From assembly GCA_041645325.1 (NCBI GenBank), contig JBAZQI010000001.1, positions 1-64,000 of the forward strand: 64,000 nt of DNA, given 5' to 3'. The notes beneath the pieces were generated by a model. The model was not told the origin of the DNA, did no database searches, and was given only the letters and a program-made list of their open reading frames with translations. This DNA comes from JAFCCL01 sp041645325 (GTDB taxonomy: Archaea > Iainarchaeota > Iainarchaeia > Iainarchaeales > GCA-2688035). The number at the start of each line of letters is the position of its first letter. Within the stretch, counting starts at the first letter, position 1. Both the position numbers and the translations under genes were made by a program. Shown here piece by piece: positions 25,420 through 33,750 of this stretch.

Positions 25420-25644
25420 TTAAACAACCCTTCTTCTGCTTTTCTTGGAATGGCCATGAATTCCACTGGACTGGCCCTGGGCTCTTTTGAAATCGCGCTC
25501 GGCTGCTCTGAGATTTTGCAGGTATTCTCTGCGTTGCTTGGCTTGTGCCCTACTGCGTTGCTTGGCTTGTGCCCTTCTGTGCCTTTCAAGAAGTGCCTTC
25601 GTTTCGTTCCTATCCCTGATTGCCTTTGTAACCCTTACTACCAT
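25420..25644 (-). CDS. 74-aa basic helical protein
   Basis: The protein is about one quarter Arg/Lys. It contains the tandem ERHRRAQAKQRSRAQAKQRR, made by a 24-nt direct repeat in the DNA, and ends HSKKSRRRVV. A TATATTATA promoter sits directly upstream of the start. It resembles the 37-aa and 46-aa miniproteins at 1038 and 61677. I recognise no family; nucleic-acid binding is a reasonable guess. Confidence 0.5.
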   Translation of the reverse strand: MVVRVTKAIRDRNETKALLERHRRAQAKQRSRAQAKQRREYLQNLRAAERDFKRAQGQSSGIHGHSKKSRRRVV

Positions 25645-25694
25645 TTTCTTTTCACCTTATATTATACTTCTTTTTTCATATTTTTAAACCTTTG

Positions 25695-26243
25695 TCACAT
25701 GCCAAGCAGGTGGGCAAGCCAGGGAATTGACTCCATTCCTACGAATCCTACCACTGCCACCAAAGAATACCTTAAAACCTTGCCAACCCAGGTTGCAAAA
25801 AAGAACCTTCTCAAATCGTACCTTATTATTCCTGCGGCGATTCCCACAATATCAAAAGGCAATGGCGTGAAAGCAAAAATGAAAATTATTGACATTCCCT
25901 TGTTGGCAAGCTTCTCCCCGATTTCAAATGTTTTTTCAACCTGCCCTTTCTTCATTTTTTTCAGCGTGTTTACGCCGACCATGCCAACCAAATATCCCGA
26001 CATTTCGCCGATTGCCGCCGCGGTGCCTGTGACTATGCCGACGAGCAGTGCCGTGCCAAGGTTTGGCGCAAAGGCGGCCACGACAAACACCACCGGCTCC
26101 ACAATAATGGGAAAGAAAATCGTGGCATTTGCAACTATTGTAAAAAGAAACAGTATGATGATGCCCCAGGGGTTGCCATAAACAAGGTCCCTGAAGAATT
26201 CCGCCGCTGCCTGCGGGCTTGTCACAAAAATGGAAAAATCCAT
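25695..26243 (-). CDS. VTT/DedA-family membrane protein
   Basis: A 182-aa protein; I place the start at the ATG before DFSIFVTSPQ, with the frame's earlier start at 26264. Hydrophobic segments alternate with the family's re-entrant region: FFPIIVEPVVFVVAAFAPNL, then GTAAAIGEMSGYLVG and FTPLPFDIVGIAAGIIRYDL. These match the SNARE-associated/VTT (DedA, TMEM41) domain. Members act in lipid scrambling or membrane homeostasis; the lipid handled here is unknown. Confidence 0.85.
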   Translation of the reverse strand: MDFSIFVTSPQAAAEFFRDLVYGNPWGIIILFLFTIVANATIFFPIIVEPVVFVVAAFAPNLGTALLVGIVTGTAAAIGEMSGYLVGMVGVNTLKKMKKGQVEKTFEIGEKLANKGMSIIFIFAFTPLPFDIVGIAAGIIRYDLRRFFFATWVGKVLRYSLVAVVGFVGMESIPWLAHLLGM

Positions 26244-26282
26244 GTAGCTATTACAATTGCACAATTAATAATGTTTTCTTTA

Positions 26283-26410
26283 AGCCTTTCTTTCTAAAGA
26301 AAGAAAGCCTTGGGAAAGAAAGAAGCCTTTTTTGCTTGGGCAAAAAAGCCTTGGGAAAGAAAGAAGCCTTTTTTGCTTGGGCAAAAAAGCCTTGGGAAAA
26401 GAAATTTTCC
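26283..26410 (+). repeat. Tandem T1 repeats between genes
   Basis: Three copies of GCCTTGGGAAA occur in a row. The last two are identical 41-nt units (AAGCC at 26323 and 26364) with TTTTTTGCTTGGGCAAAAAA hairpins. The region fills most of the 320-bp gap between the divergent VTT and aIF2-beta genes. A worn copy may follow at 26470-26519. Confidence 0.7.
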
Positions 26411-26564
26411 CTTTTTTTTTCGCCAGCCCCAAGCAAAGCATGGCTTTGCGGGCCTCGTACCCTGCAGGGCACTCGGTTTTTCCAAAAGGCTGTTGGGAAA
26501 AACGCCTTCGGCAAAAGGGTTAAAAATGCTCGCAGGGGTTAATTGGTTTATAGGCCAAAAAGTG

Positions 26565-26978
26565 ATGAAAATGGATTATGATAAAATGCTTGAGCGGCTT
26601 TACGCAGGGCTTCCTGAGAGCACAAAAAAGCATGAGCGTTTTGAGATGCCGCTTGCGGATTCTTTTGTGCAGGGCAATAAGACCATCATAAAGAATTTTT
26701 CGGCAATTCTCAAGGCAATAAACAGGGATGGCAAGCACATGTTCAAGTTCATTGCAAAGGAAACAGCCACCTCCGCCGCAATTGATGACAACAACAGGCT
26801 TGTTTTGAGCGGAAAGTTTGACCATGGGCAGGTTAACGGCCTTATAACGAGCTATGTCAACCAGTTTATTCTGTGTCCGGAATGCAAGAGGCCTGACACA
26901 AAGGTAATGGAAAAGCAGGGCATCAGGATGCTGAAATGCGAGGCCTGCGGCGCAATAAGCAGCGTAAAAGGGCTTTGA
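26565..26978 (+). CDS. Translation initiation factor aIF2 subunit beta
   Basis: A 137-aa protein; the beta subunit of the factor that carries initiator tRNA to the ribosome. The ATG at 26565 (MKMDYDKMLERLYAGLP) is the family start; the earlier frame is T1 repeat sequence. FEMPLADSFVQGNKTIIKNF begins the alpha-beta domain. A C-terminal zinc ribbon is built from CPECKRPDT and CEACGA. The DUF424 gene overlaps its stop by 4 bp, and aIF1A follows after a toxin-antitoxin pair. Confidence 0.95.
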   Translation: MKMDYDKMLERLYAGLPESTKKHERFEMPLADSFVQGNKTIIKNFSAILKAINRDGKHMFKFIAKETATSAAIDDNNRLVLSGKFDHGQVNGLITSYVNQFILCPECKRPDTKVMEKQGIRMLKCEACGAISSVKGL

Positions 26979-27292
26979 AGTATAAAAGGAGGCTGGTTCA
27001 AATCCTTTGCAAGGTTCACGGTTTTGGGCAAAGCGAGGTTCTTGCCGTTTGCGACAAGGAATTGTGCGGCAAGACCCTGAAAGGGCCTTTGGCTGATTTT
27101 GCCGTAAGCAAGTGGTTTTACGGCGGGGAAGGGCTCTCCGAAAAAGAATTGAGGGCCAGGCTGCGCGAGTTTGAAAACATAAACATTGTGGGAAACAAGG
27201 CTGTTTCCATTGCATTAGCCGAAGGCGTTGTTTCCGAAGAAAACGTCATTGACCTTTCGGGCGTAAAACATGTGCAAATATTTAAAATCTGA
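26975..27292 (+). CDS. DUF424 family protein
   Basis: About 105 aa. The conserved core reads VAVCDKELCGKTLKGPLADF, then VSKWFYGGE and NIVGNKAVSIALAEGVV, the DUF424 pattern found near translation genes in archaea; its role is unknown. No ATG or GTG is available. The TTG overlapping the aIF2-beta stop (TTGA) is the best candidate, although AGGAGG lies 11 bp inside the frame and could point to a non-standard start just before the conserved KVHGFG. Confidence 0.82.
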   Translation: MKYKRRLVQILCKVHGFGQSEVLAVCDKELCGKTLKGPLADFAVSKWFYGGEGLSEKELRARLREFENINIVGNKAVSIALAEGVVSEENVIDLSGVKHVQIFKI

Positions 27293-27297
27293 CTTGC

Positions 27298-27308
27298 TTT
27301 TTTTTTTG
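27298..27308 (+). terminator. Poly-T terminator
   Basis: A run of eleven T residues just after the DUF424 stop. It would end the aIF2-beta transcript before the toxin-antitoxin pair. Confidence 0.5.
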
Positions 27309-27385
27309 GCGCGGTGCATTTTCCGTTGTTTTAAACTGTCGGTTTTTTATAGTTCTTTTTGCATTTATCCTATTGGTGTTTGCTT

Positions 27386-27574
27386 ATGGCTAACGTGACA
27401 ATGGAAATGCTTTACAAGGAAATAAAATCGCTTAGGAAAGAGGTTGAAACAGTGAAAAGCGTTCTTATTTCGGAAGAAAAAGTCAGTGCCAAGGAATTGG
27501 CTGCAATCAGGGCAACAGAAAAAGAAATGCTTGCCGGCAAGGAAAAGCCCTTTAAAGAAATATTTGGCTGCTGA
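27386..27574 (+). CDS. RelB-like antitoxin
   Basis: A 62-aa protein from the ATG at 27386. The helix MEMLYKEIKSLRKEVETVKS is a dimerising coiled coil, and ISEEKVSAKELAAIRATEKE followed by GKEKPFKEIF is the toxin-wrapping tail. Position and size fit the antitoxin of the RelE-like gene that starts 20 bp later. No HTH or RHH fold is visible, so autoregulation would need the complex or be absent. Confidence 0.7.
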   Translation: MANVTMEMLYKEIKSLRKEVETVKSVLISEEKVSAKELAAIRATEKEMLAGKEKPFKEIFGC

Positions 27575-27593
27575 CAAGCGCTTAATTCTGGCG

Positions 27594-27887
27594 ATGTTGA
27601 AAGGCGGTTTTTTCTTGTTTGAAGCAAGGTTCAGCAACAATTCGGAGAAATTCATCAAAAACTGCGATGAAAAAATAAAGCAGCGCCTAAAACAATTGTT
27701 TTTGCGCTTGCAAGATGCGCCTGTTCCCGCAAAAGAATTTGACTTGAAAAAGATTGGCGGAAAAGACGACACTTACAGGATAAGGCTGTCAAGCTACAGG
27801 GTAACCTACACCGTCTTTTGGGAACAAAAAATCATCAGGGTATTGTTTATTGAAAGAAGGAAAGAAAGCACTTACAAACAGTTGTGA
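27594..27887 (+). CDS. RelE/ParE-family toxin
   Basis: A 97-aa protein with the core FEARFSNNSEKFIKNCDEKI, LKKIGGKDDTYRIRLSSYRV and IRVLFIERRKE. This is the RelE fold, with the final basic RxxxYK region that binds and cuts mRNA on the ribosome. ATG 27594 is used here. A TTG at 27615 directly before FEARF is better placed for the fold and has AGGCGG just upstream. The pair is wedged between DUF424 and aIF1A, interrupting a translation-factor cluster. Confidence 0.85.
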   Translation: MLKGGFFLFEARFSNNSEKFIKNCDEKIKQRLKQLFLRLQDAPVPAKEFDLKKIGGKDDTYRIRLSSYRVTYTVFWEQKIIRVLFIERRKESTYKQL

Positions 27888-27943
27888 ACAGCACGTGCAA
27901 ATATTTAAAATATAGTTGAATGTGAATTGGTAAAGGAGTATGC

Positions 27944-28273
27944 ATGCCGAGCAACAAAAACAGGAAAGACAAGACGAGTTCTGAAAGCATTGGAAAGCTG
28001 CGTTTTCCCAACAAGGAAAAGTGCGAGATTTTTGGCGTTGTGTCAAAGCTCATGGGCGCAAACCAGGTCAAGGCAGTCTGCCAGGACGGCGTTGAAAGGG
28101 GCTGCAGGATTCCCGGCAAGCTCAAAAAGCGCGTTTGGGTAAGGGAAGGCGACCTTGTGATTGTCAAGATTTGGGATTTCCAGCCAAGCAAGGGCGACAT
28201 AATGTGGCGCTTTTTCGGGAACCAGGTTGAATGGTTCAAAAGAAAGGGCGTGCTTGAAGGCCTGCCAATCTGA
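27944..28273 (+). CDS. eif1A: Translation initiation factor aIF1A
   Basis: A 109-aa OB-fold protein that occupies the ribosomal A site during initiation. Recognisable are the basic start MPSNKNRKDKT, LRFPNKEKCEIFGVVSKLMG, CRIPGKLKKRVWVREGDLVI and the C-terminal DIMWRFFGNQVEWFKRKG. An AAAGGAG site lies before the ATG. Its TATA-like ATATTTAAAATATAG is about 35 bp upstream, so it can be expressed apart from the toxin-antitoxin pair. Confidence 0.95.
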   Translation: MPSNKNRKDKTSSESIGKLRFPNKEKCEIFGVVSKLMGANQVKAVCQDGVERGCRIPGKLKKRVWVREGDLVIVKIWDFQPSKGDIMWRFFGNQVEWFKRKGVLEGLPI

Positions 28274-28325
28274 TTCTTTTGCTGAAAGAAATGGCTTGCC
28301 TGAAGGCCTGCCTTTGTGAAAACAT

Positions 28326-28883
28326 TCAGACATCAACCATTGCAAGCCTGATTCTTCCATCCATATTCTGGCCAAGGACAATTATGTTATGCTCAAACAT
28401 CTTCCCGATGGATACCTTGGCACAGCAGTCTTTCAGTTCACCCAAAGCAGCGCGCAGTTTTTCCAAGGAAATGCCTTTGTTCAATGGATGATTAGTGAAA
28501 CGCTTGCAAATCAAGGCTTGTTCCCTTTTAAGATAAGAAGAAGGCAAGCGGGATTTTTTGGCTTCAAGAAAATCAACCAATTCTGCAACTGATGGCTTTT
28601 CAAAATATTCTTGAATGCCTGTTTCATATGAGCAGGCTGGTTTCACCAAAACAAACAATTTTGGATTGCCAAAATCCCCAAAAGAATGCATAAGCACAGA
28701 ATAGGCTTCGTTGGCAACACGCAGGTCAAGAGGCCATCTTTTTGCAATAAGCCTCTTGTGCTGGCCGGTGCCAACAAGCACTTTTTTATCACGATTCACA
28801 AGCATTGAACCCGTATTCAGGTTTCGCACAAACGCCCCTGCCCTCTGCTCAAAATTCTTCAGGCGCCTTTTTCTTCCCCTCAA
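28326..28883 (-). CDS. Hypothetical protein, 185 aa
   Basis: No family recognised. A basic N-terminus (RGRKRRLKNFEQRAGAFV) leads into a beta-rich stretch GSMLVNRDKKVLVGTGQHKR, then LFVLVKPACSYETGIQEYF and FLEAKKSRLPSSYLKREQAL. The end, GKMFEHNIIVLGQNMDGRIR, suggests another sheet. The only start is TTG 28883. It is convergent with aIF1A. It may belong with other Arg/Lys-rich orphans of this genome. Confidence 0.5.
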   Translation of the reverse strand: MRGRKRRLKNFEQRAGAFVRNLNTGSMLVNRDKKVLVGTGQHKRLIAKRWPLDLRVANEAYSVLMHSFGDFGNPKLFVLVKPACSYETGIQEYFEKPSVAELVDFLEAKKSRLPSSYLKREQALICKRFTNHPLNKGISLEKLRAALGELKDCCAKVSIGKMFEHNIIVLGQNMDGRIRLAMVDV

Positions 28884-28969
28884 GCCAAATCACTATCTAA
28901 TAGATTGTGCTTTTCTGCTTTAAAGACAATGCAGGAGCACGTTGCTATTCGTTAGCATTCTGCCGAAGG

Positions 28970-29075
28970 CACTTTTTCCCATGGCTTTTTTGCTCAAACC
29001 TTTTAGCAAAAGGTTTACGAAAAATGTTTCGCAAGCAAAAAAGGCTTTTGCCTAAGCAAAAAAACCATTATTTAA
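28970..29075 (-). repeat. T1-like composite repeat
   Basis: TTTTTCCCATGGCTTTTTTG opens the copy. It is interrupted by hairpin AAACCTTTTAGCAAAAGGTTT and GAAAAATGTTTCGC, then closed by CAAGCAAAAAAGGCTTTTG. The signature is CCATGG instead of CCAAGG. It fills the gap between two divergent genes. Confidence 0.5.
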
Positions 29076-29110
29076 ACATCGGTGTGCATAATTGTTTAGG
29101 CGATTTTGTT

Positions 29111-31090
29111 TTGGATTCCAGCACAAATCTTTTGCTTGGTTTTGTTGCGGTCATGGTTGCCGCCGTGGCGGTAATCGCATACCCTTATATGGCGCCGATT
29201 GATGTGCCGGCTGGCCCTAACTGGCATATCGGCCCTTCCGGCCCGGAATTCAAGGAGATTCCGCGCTTTCAAAGCTATTCTGATTTGAAGGCAGCTTTTG
29301 AGGAAGCGGGGAGCGGCGTGCGCAATGGCATGTGGGAAACAATGGGCGGCGTTGCAGTGCCAATGGCCGCCAATGCTGATTCTGCAGGCAAAGCCGTTTC
29401 GGAAGAACAATCTTCGGATTTTTCCACAACCAATGTGCAGGTGCAGGGTGTTGATGAGGCTGACATTGTGAAGACTGACGGAAAGTACGTTTACAATTTT
29501 GCCGGTGAAGAGCTTGTGATTACCGACGCTTACCCTGTTGAGGGCTCTAAAATTGTTTCGGAAACAAAGCTTGGCGGATTATCGCCGATAGAAATGTTTG
29601 TTTCCGGCGACAGGCTACTGCTTTTTGGGAGCGAATACGTTAATTATGGCTGTGAAGACTGTGATGGAATAAAAGGCGTTTCGTCAATTGAGCGAATGCC
29701 TTACTTTTGGGGCGGCAGCAGGGCTGTTGTAAGGCTTTATGACATTTCCGACAGGGCTTCTCCTGTGCTTGAAAAAGAGCTTGAGTTTGAAGGCAGTTAT
29801 TTGGCCTCAAGGCTTGTCGGGGAAAATGCTTACTTTGTTGTGAACAGCTGGCCGAGCTACAGGGAATGCGATGAAAGCAATGAAGAATGCATGATTCCCC
29901 TGATGGCTGATGATGGCGTTGAGAAAAAGGTTGCGGAGGCAACCGAAATAGGCTACCTTCTGCCGATGCCTGCGCAGAGCTTTGTGACCCTTGCCTCAAT
30001 GAACCTTGGTTCCGGCGCGCTTGAAAAGGAAACAATTGCCGGAAGCGCGCAGGGCGTTTTTGCCTCGCAGGAAAACATTTACCTTGAGGCAAGCGTGTGG
30101 ATTCCGAGGGAAACACTGCTGCCTGAGGGAACGCCCGCCGGCGAGATTGAAAGGGCTGTTTGGGGTGACACCGAGGAAACAGTTGTGAACAAGTTTGGCC
30201 TTGCCGAAGGCAAGATTGGTTACATTGGGCAGGGCAGGGTTCCAGGCCGCGTCCTGAACCAGTTTTCAATGGACGAATTTGAGGGAAATTTCAGGATTGC
30301 CACAACCATCGGGTGGAATGGCTCAAATTGCCTGTATGTTTTGAACAAGGAAATGGAAACAATCGGAAAGCTTGAAGACCTTGCGCCAGGCGAAAGCATT
30401 TACAGCGCGCGCTTCATGGGCCCAAAGGCTTACCTTGTAACCTTCAAAAAGGTTGACCCGTTGTTTGTCATTGACCTGTCAAACCCTGTGGAACCAAAGG
30501 TCTTGGGCAAGCTCAAGATTCCCGGTTACTCCGATTATTTGCATCCAATAGATGAAACGCACATAATCGGAATAGGCAAGGAAACAATTGAGTCGGCAAA
30601 AGGCGACTTTGCATGGTACCAGGGCATGAAGATGGCTATCTTTGACGTGAGCGATGTTGAGCACCCTGTGGAAATGCACAAGATTGTCATCGGGGACAGG
30701 GGCACTGACAGCTATGCATTGCAGGACCACAAGGCTTTCTTGTACGACAAGGAAAAAGAGTTGCTTGTTTTGCCCATAATGCTTGCTGAGATTCCGGAAA
30801 GCGACAAAAAGCCCTTGGATGAGGGCCAGTCATGGCCTGCTTACGGAGAATACGTTTTCCAGGGCGCTTTTGTTTTCAAGGTGAACCTTGAAGAGGGCTT
30901 TGTGCTCAGGGGCAGGATAACCCACATAACCCCTGAAGAAGAGCTCAAGAGGGGCTATTACTTTGGCGACGATTACAGCGTGAAAAGGGCGCTGTACATA
31001 GGCAATGTCTTGTACACGCTGAGCGGAAAAATGCTGAAGGCGAATGACCTGGGCACTTTGGAAGAACTGAAGGAATTCAGCTTCGAATGA
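29111..31090 (+). CDS. Secreted beta-propeller protein (COG4880-like)
   Basis: A 659-aa protein with one N-terminal membrane helix (LLLGFVAVMVAAVAVIAYPY) and a large outside domain. The domain signature TTNVQVQGVDEADIVKTDGK, LYDISDRASPVLEKELEFEG and DLSNPVEPKVLGKLKIPGYS are blades of the C-terminal propeller family distantly related to WD40. Cysteines in YGCEDCDG and ECDESNEECM could pair. The TTG start at 29111 is chosen because TTTAGGCGA sits 8 bp upstream. Probably membrane-anchored at the cell surface; ligand unknown. Confidence 0.8.
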   Translation: MDSSTNLLLGFVAVMVAAVAVIAYPYMAPIDVPAGPNWHIGPSGPEFKEIPRFQSYSDLKAAFEEAGSGVRNGMWETMGGVAVPMAANADSAGKAVSEEQSSDFSTTNVQVQGVDEADIVKTDGKYVYNFAGEELVITDAYPVEGSKIVSETKLGGLSPIEMFVSGDRLLLFGSEYVNYGCEDCDGIKGVSSIERMPYFWGGSRAVVRLYDISDRASPVLEKELEFEGSYLASRLVGENAYFVVNSWPSYRECDESNEECMIPLMADDGVEKKVAEATEIGYLLPMPAQSFVTLASMNLGSGALEKETIAGSAQGVFASQENIYLEASVWIPRETLLPEGTPAGEIERAVWGDTEETVVNKFGLAEGKIGYIGQGRVPGRVLNQFSMDEFEGNFRIATTIGWNGSNCLYVLNKEMETIGKLEDLAPGESIYSARFMGPKAYLVTFKKVDPLFVIDLSNPVEPKVLGKLKIPGYSDYLHPIDETHIIGIGKETIESAKGDFAWYQGMKMAIFDVSDVEHPVEMHKIVIGDRGTDSYALQDHKAFLYDKEKELLVLPIMLAEIPESDKKPLDEGQSWPAYGEYVFQGAFVFKVNLEEGFVLRGRITHITPEEELKRGYYFGDDYSVKRALYIGNVLYTLSGKMLKANDLGTLEELKEFSFE

Positions 31091-31100
31091 ATTCCATTTT

Positions 31101-31919
31101 CTATTTTCTTTTAATAGTGATTATTTTGTCCGGGTCAATTTCAAGCTTGCCAGCGTTTTGAAGCGCTTTGCCTTCATCATTTAAGACCACTTTTGTTGAA
31201 AACACTTCCGGGCAGCGCCTGTAAAGCAATCTGCCTGCATCTAATTCAGAAATATTTTCATGCCGGCTGGGTTTAAAAGAAAATAAAATTCCTGCCCTGT
31301 GCATTTCAAGCGGCGTATAGAGTACCATAAATAAGCGGTCTCGCCTGGTTGCTTGACGCGGCTCTTGAGAGGGAGCCAGATTGGGCAAATTATTTGGGCC
31401 AATTAGGCGCAAGATATCGCTGGACTTATTGTGGATTAGCGCAAGGGTCTGATTCAGCGCTACCGCAATCTTTGCTATCCTATTCCTGAGCAGCTTTGCA
31501 TCCGGAACAAGCATCACAAGCCCCAGGGGTTTTCCGCCTGCTTTAATCTCAAAAGGAATCCCGAAAGAAGCATAATTGTTAATGCTGACCATTGCCCTAA
31601 GCTCTGCAAATTGTTTTTGGCGCGCTCCTTTTTTGGAAAGTCGCATGGCCTCTTCAAGGCTTACTCCTTTTGGCGCTTTTATTCCGGCGAAATACAATGC
31701 TCTTTGTTTTCGAATCCATTTCAAATAAGGCGCTTCCCTTTCGGCATTTGGTTTCCCAGGGCCGACGGGAATTTGCCCGCCTTTAGGCATCAACCAATAT
31801 CTGCGGCTCCCTCCGTGTTTCATGGTTAATAACACAGCGCACTTGGAATAAAAATATTCTGATGCCGGATTTTCCCTGCCAATTGGTAATTTAAATTGCT
31901 TTAGCCAATTATTTTTCAT
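31101..31919 (-). CDS. Hypothetical protein, up to 272 aa
   Basis: No family recognised. Features are RRYWLMPKGGQIPVGPGKPN, a basic LSKKGARQKQF, a strand-like GKPLGLVMLVPDAKLLRNRI and C-terminal LDAGRLLYRRCPEVFSTKVV. If translation starts at 31919 its ATG overlaps the rio1 ATG (both in CATG) and the rio1 promoter would be inside the gene. The next ATG (31823, before KHGGSRRYW) is therefore a credible start. Confidence 0.5.
   Translation of the reverse strand: MKNNWLKQFKLPIGRENPASEYFYSKCAVLLTMKHGGSRRYWLMPKGGQIPVGPGKPNAEREAPYLKWIRKQRALYFAGIKAPKGVSLEEAMRLSKKGARQKQFAELRAMVSINNYASFGIPFEIKAGGKPLGLVMLVPDAKLLRNRIAKIAVALNQTLALIHNKSSDILRLIGPNNLPNLAPSQEPRQATRRDRLFMVLYTPLEMHRAGILFSFKPSRHENISELDAGRLLYRRCPEVFSTKVVLNDEGKALQNAGKLEIDPDKIITIKRK
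31888..31896 (+). promoter_or_regulatory. TATA box of rio1
   Basis: AATTTAAAT ends 22 bp before the rio1 ATG, the distance expected for a leaderless archaeal transcript. Confidence 0.5.
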
Positions 31920-32679
31920 GCAGAGCGAAGGGAAGGAAGATTTTGATTTAAGGAAATTTGTGCCGGAAGAAGAGGCAAGGAAAACATTTGCAAAGGTCTT
32001 TGACAGGCGTACGATTCAGGCTTTGCACAGGCTTGCCACGAGGGGCTATTTTGAAATGGTTGAGCATGTGATTAGCACTGGCAAGGAAGCGCATGTGTTC
32101 CAGGCTGTGGACAAAGCCGGCAATGCGAGGGCCGTGAAGGTTTACAAAACCGGAACCTCTGATTTCAACAGGATGCGTGTTTACATTGACGGCGACAGGC
32201 GCTTTGGCAAGGTCAAGGGAAGCAAGCGCGATATTGTTTTAGCGTGGACGCAGAAGGAATTCAAGAACCTTTTGCTTATGAACAAGGCAGGCGTTGCCTG
32301 TCCCATGCCAATCGTTTTTTTTGAGAATGTGCTTGTGATGGAATTCATCGGGAAGGGGGGAAAAGCGGCGCCGACTTTGAGGGAAGCGCCTGCCAGGGAC
32401 ATAAAAAAGGCTTACAAGGCCATGGTTGGCTTTCTTGCAAGGCTGTTGTTCAAGGCAGAGCTTGTCCACGCCGATTTCTCGGAATACAACATTTTGAACA
32501 ACAATGAAAAGCTTGTGGTCATTGACGTTGGGCAGGCTGTTCTAACTTCGCATCCTGAGGCAGAGGCCTTTTTTGAAAGGGACCTGAGAAATGTCGCAAC
32601 CTATTTTTCAAAGCACGGGCTTGAGAAAACCCCTGAACAGGTAAAGCAGGATGTCAAGGCAATGGAAGGCAAAATTTAG
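31918..32679 (+). CDS. rio1: RIO1 family protein kinase
   Basis: A 253-aa atypical serine kinase/ATPase that acts late in small-subunit assembly together with Pno1. STGKEAHVF is the nucleotide loop, RAVKVYKTGTSDF holds the catalytic lysine and RIO-specific loop, VHADFSEYNIL has the catalytic Asp and Asn, and VIDVGQAV the metal Asp. YIDGDRRFGKVKG is a RIO1 hallmark. In many archaea it lies next to pno1 and eif1A; here the three are spread over 20 kb. Confidence 0.95.
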   Translation: MQSEGKEDFDLRKFVPEEEARKTFAKVFDRRTIQALHRLATRGYFEMVEHVISTGKEAHVFQAVDKAGNARAVKVYKTGTSDFNRMRVYIDGDRRFGKVKGSKRDIVLAWTQKEFKNLLLMNKAGVACPMPIVFFENVLVMEFIGKGGKAAPTLREAPARDIKKAYKAMVGFLARLLFKAELVHADFSEYNILNNNEKLVVIDVGQAVLTSHPEAEAFFERDLRNVATYFSKHGLEKTPEQVKQDVKAMEGKI

Positions 32680-32975
32680 GGCTGTTTTATTTTCAATTCG
32701 CTTTCTTTAAGGGCAGGCAGCACTTCTTGAAATGCTTTTTCCGCATTTTCTTTATCAACTGTTTTTGCAGTAGTTTTGCCGCTTGCATTCAGGTCAATTT
32801 GCATCCCCTGCAGCCTTAAAATTAGAAGCGAAGGGGTTTCAATTTCAATTAGAGCGCCTTTCTTTTCAAGCAATTTTGCCGCCTTGCCCAATTCAAGCCT
32901 AAAGTGCTTTTTTGGCATGAACTGGATGTTTTTGCCGCTGTTGCATTTCTTGCATAAAAAATCTTCAAAGAGCAT
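32676..32975 (-). CDS. Hypothetical protein with N-terminal CxxC
   Basis: A 99-aa protein starting MLFEDFLCKKCNSGKNIQFM, a single CxxC that could help bind a metal in a dimer. It then has a small alpha/beta domain (FRLELGKAAKLLEKKGALIE, LLILRLQGMQIDLNASG). It starts directly after the stop of the ThiI-like gene, so the two form an operon. A role in sulfur transfer to the ThiI-like enzyme is suggested only by position. Confidence 0.55.
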   Translation of the reverse strand: MLFEDFLCKKCNSGKNIQFMPKKHFRLELGKAAKLLEKKGALIEIETPSLLILRLQGMQIDLNASGKTTAKTVDKENAEKAFQEVLPALKESELKIKQP

Positions 32976-33629
32976 CTAATTTCCACCTTCTTTTCTTGCA
33001 TTGAACGCTTCCAAAACAAGCCGTTGTACAGGCAGTTTTTTCTCAAATTCCTCAATTACTGCTTTTTTTGCCGCAGTGCTTGGCTTTTCCGGAATTGAAC
33101 AGCAGCTGCTTGGCAGAATGCTTATTTCAAAAGTTCCCATTCGTTTTGCGATTGCCTCTATTTCAAGCTTGTCCATGCCCAGCAAGGGCCTTATTATCGG
33201 AATCTTGGCAGCACCTGCCTCTGCACTGAGATTGGGCAGTGTCTGCGATGCAACCTGGCCGAGGCTTTCGCCGCTCAGCAATGCGCTGGCGCCCTCTTCT
33301 TTTGCAAGTTTTTCGGCAATTCTCAGCATCATTCTCCTGCATAAAACGCAGTTGAATTTCCTTTCGCAGTTTTTTGCAATCTCGGCAAGAACCTTCCCAA
33401 AAGGCACTATCACCAGCTTTATTTTTCTGCCAAACCTTTTTTCCAAATGCTCTGCAACATCCCTCGCTTTCTTTTCGCTCCTTTCATCCGCAAAAGGCAC
33501 AGTGCAGTAATGCAGTGCAACAACATCCAGGCCCTGTTCCAAAGCAAGCCCTACTGCCGCAGCACTGTCAATGCCTCCACTCAAAAGCGCAACAACCTTC
33601 AAACTTTTCTTTTCCGCTCTCTTCGCCAT
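32976..33629 (-). CDS. ThiI-like PP-loop sulfurtransferase
   Basis: A 217-aa protein with the ATP-pyrophosphatase loop LLSGGIDSA (about residues 15-23), the ThiI pair CVLCRRMMLRIAE, and GESLGQVASQTLPNLSAE. These match the PP-loop domain of ThiI, which adenylates U8 of tRNA for 4-thiouridine. The usual N-terminal ferredoxin-like and THUMP domains are absent, so tRNA recognition must come from elsewhere. It heads a two-gene minus-strand operon. Confidence 0.82.
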   Translation of the reverse strand: MAKRAEKKSLKVVALLSGGIDSAAAVGLALEQGLDVVALHYCTVPFADERSEKKARDVAEHLEKRFGRKIKLVIVPFGKVLAEIAKNCERKFNCVLCRRMMLRIAEKLAKEEGASALLSGESLGQVASQTLPNLSAEAGAAKIPIIRPLLGMDKLEIEAIAKRMGTFEISILPSSCCSIPEKPSTAAKKAVIEEFEKKLPVQRLVLEAFNARKEGGN

Positions 33630-33750
33630 TAAATAGAGAATAATGGCTCAGGGTTATTAATTTTTCCGATTTCATTGCGCTTCCTTGGGCCGCGGTGAAC
33701 TACGGGTTAATAGTATACTATTATATTGATTTTGGCTGTTTGTCTTTGTT

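Noticed and set aside
25530..25585. Direct repeats resembling a mini CRISPR
   Set aside because: Two adjoining 24-nt units without spacers, inside the basic 74-aa gene; a coding duplication. No CRISPR array or cas gene is seen in the window.
26294..26514. Short frames on both strands through the tandem T1 repeats
   Set aside because: They consist of translated repeat (GFFAQAKKA, KALGKK) and lack any independent start signal; only the HD gene shows such sequence within a real protein.
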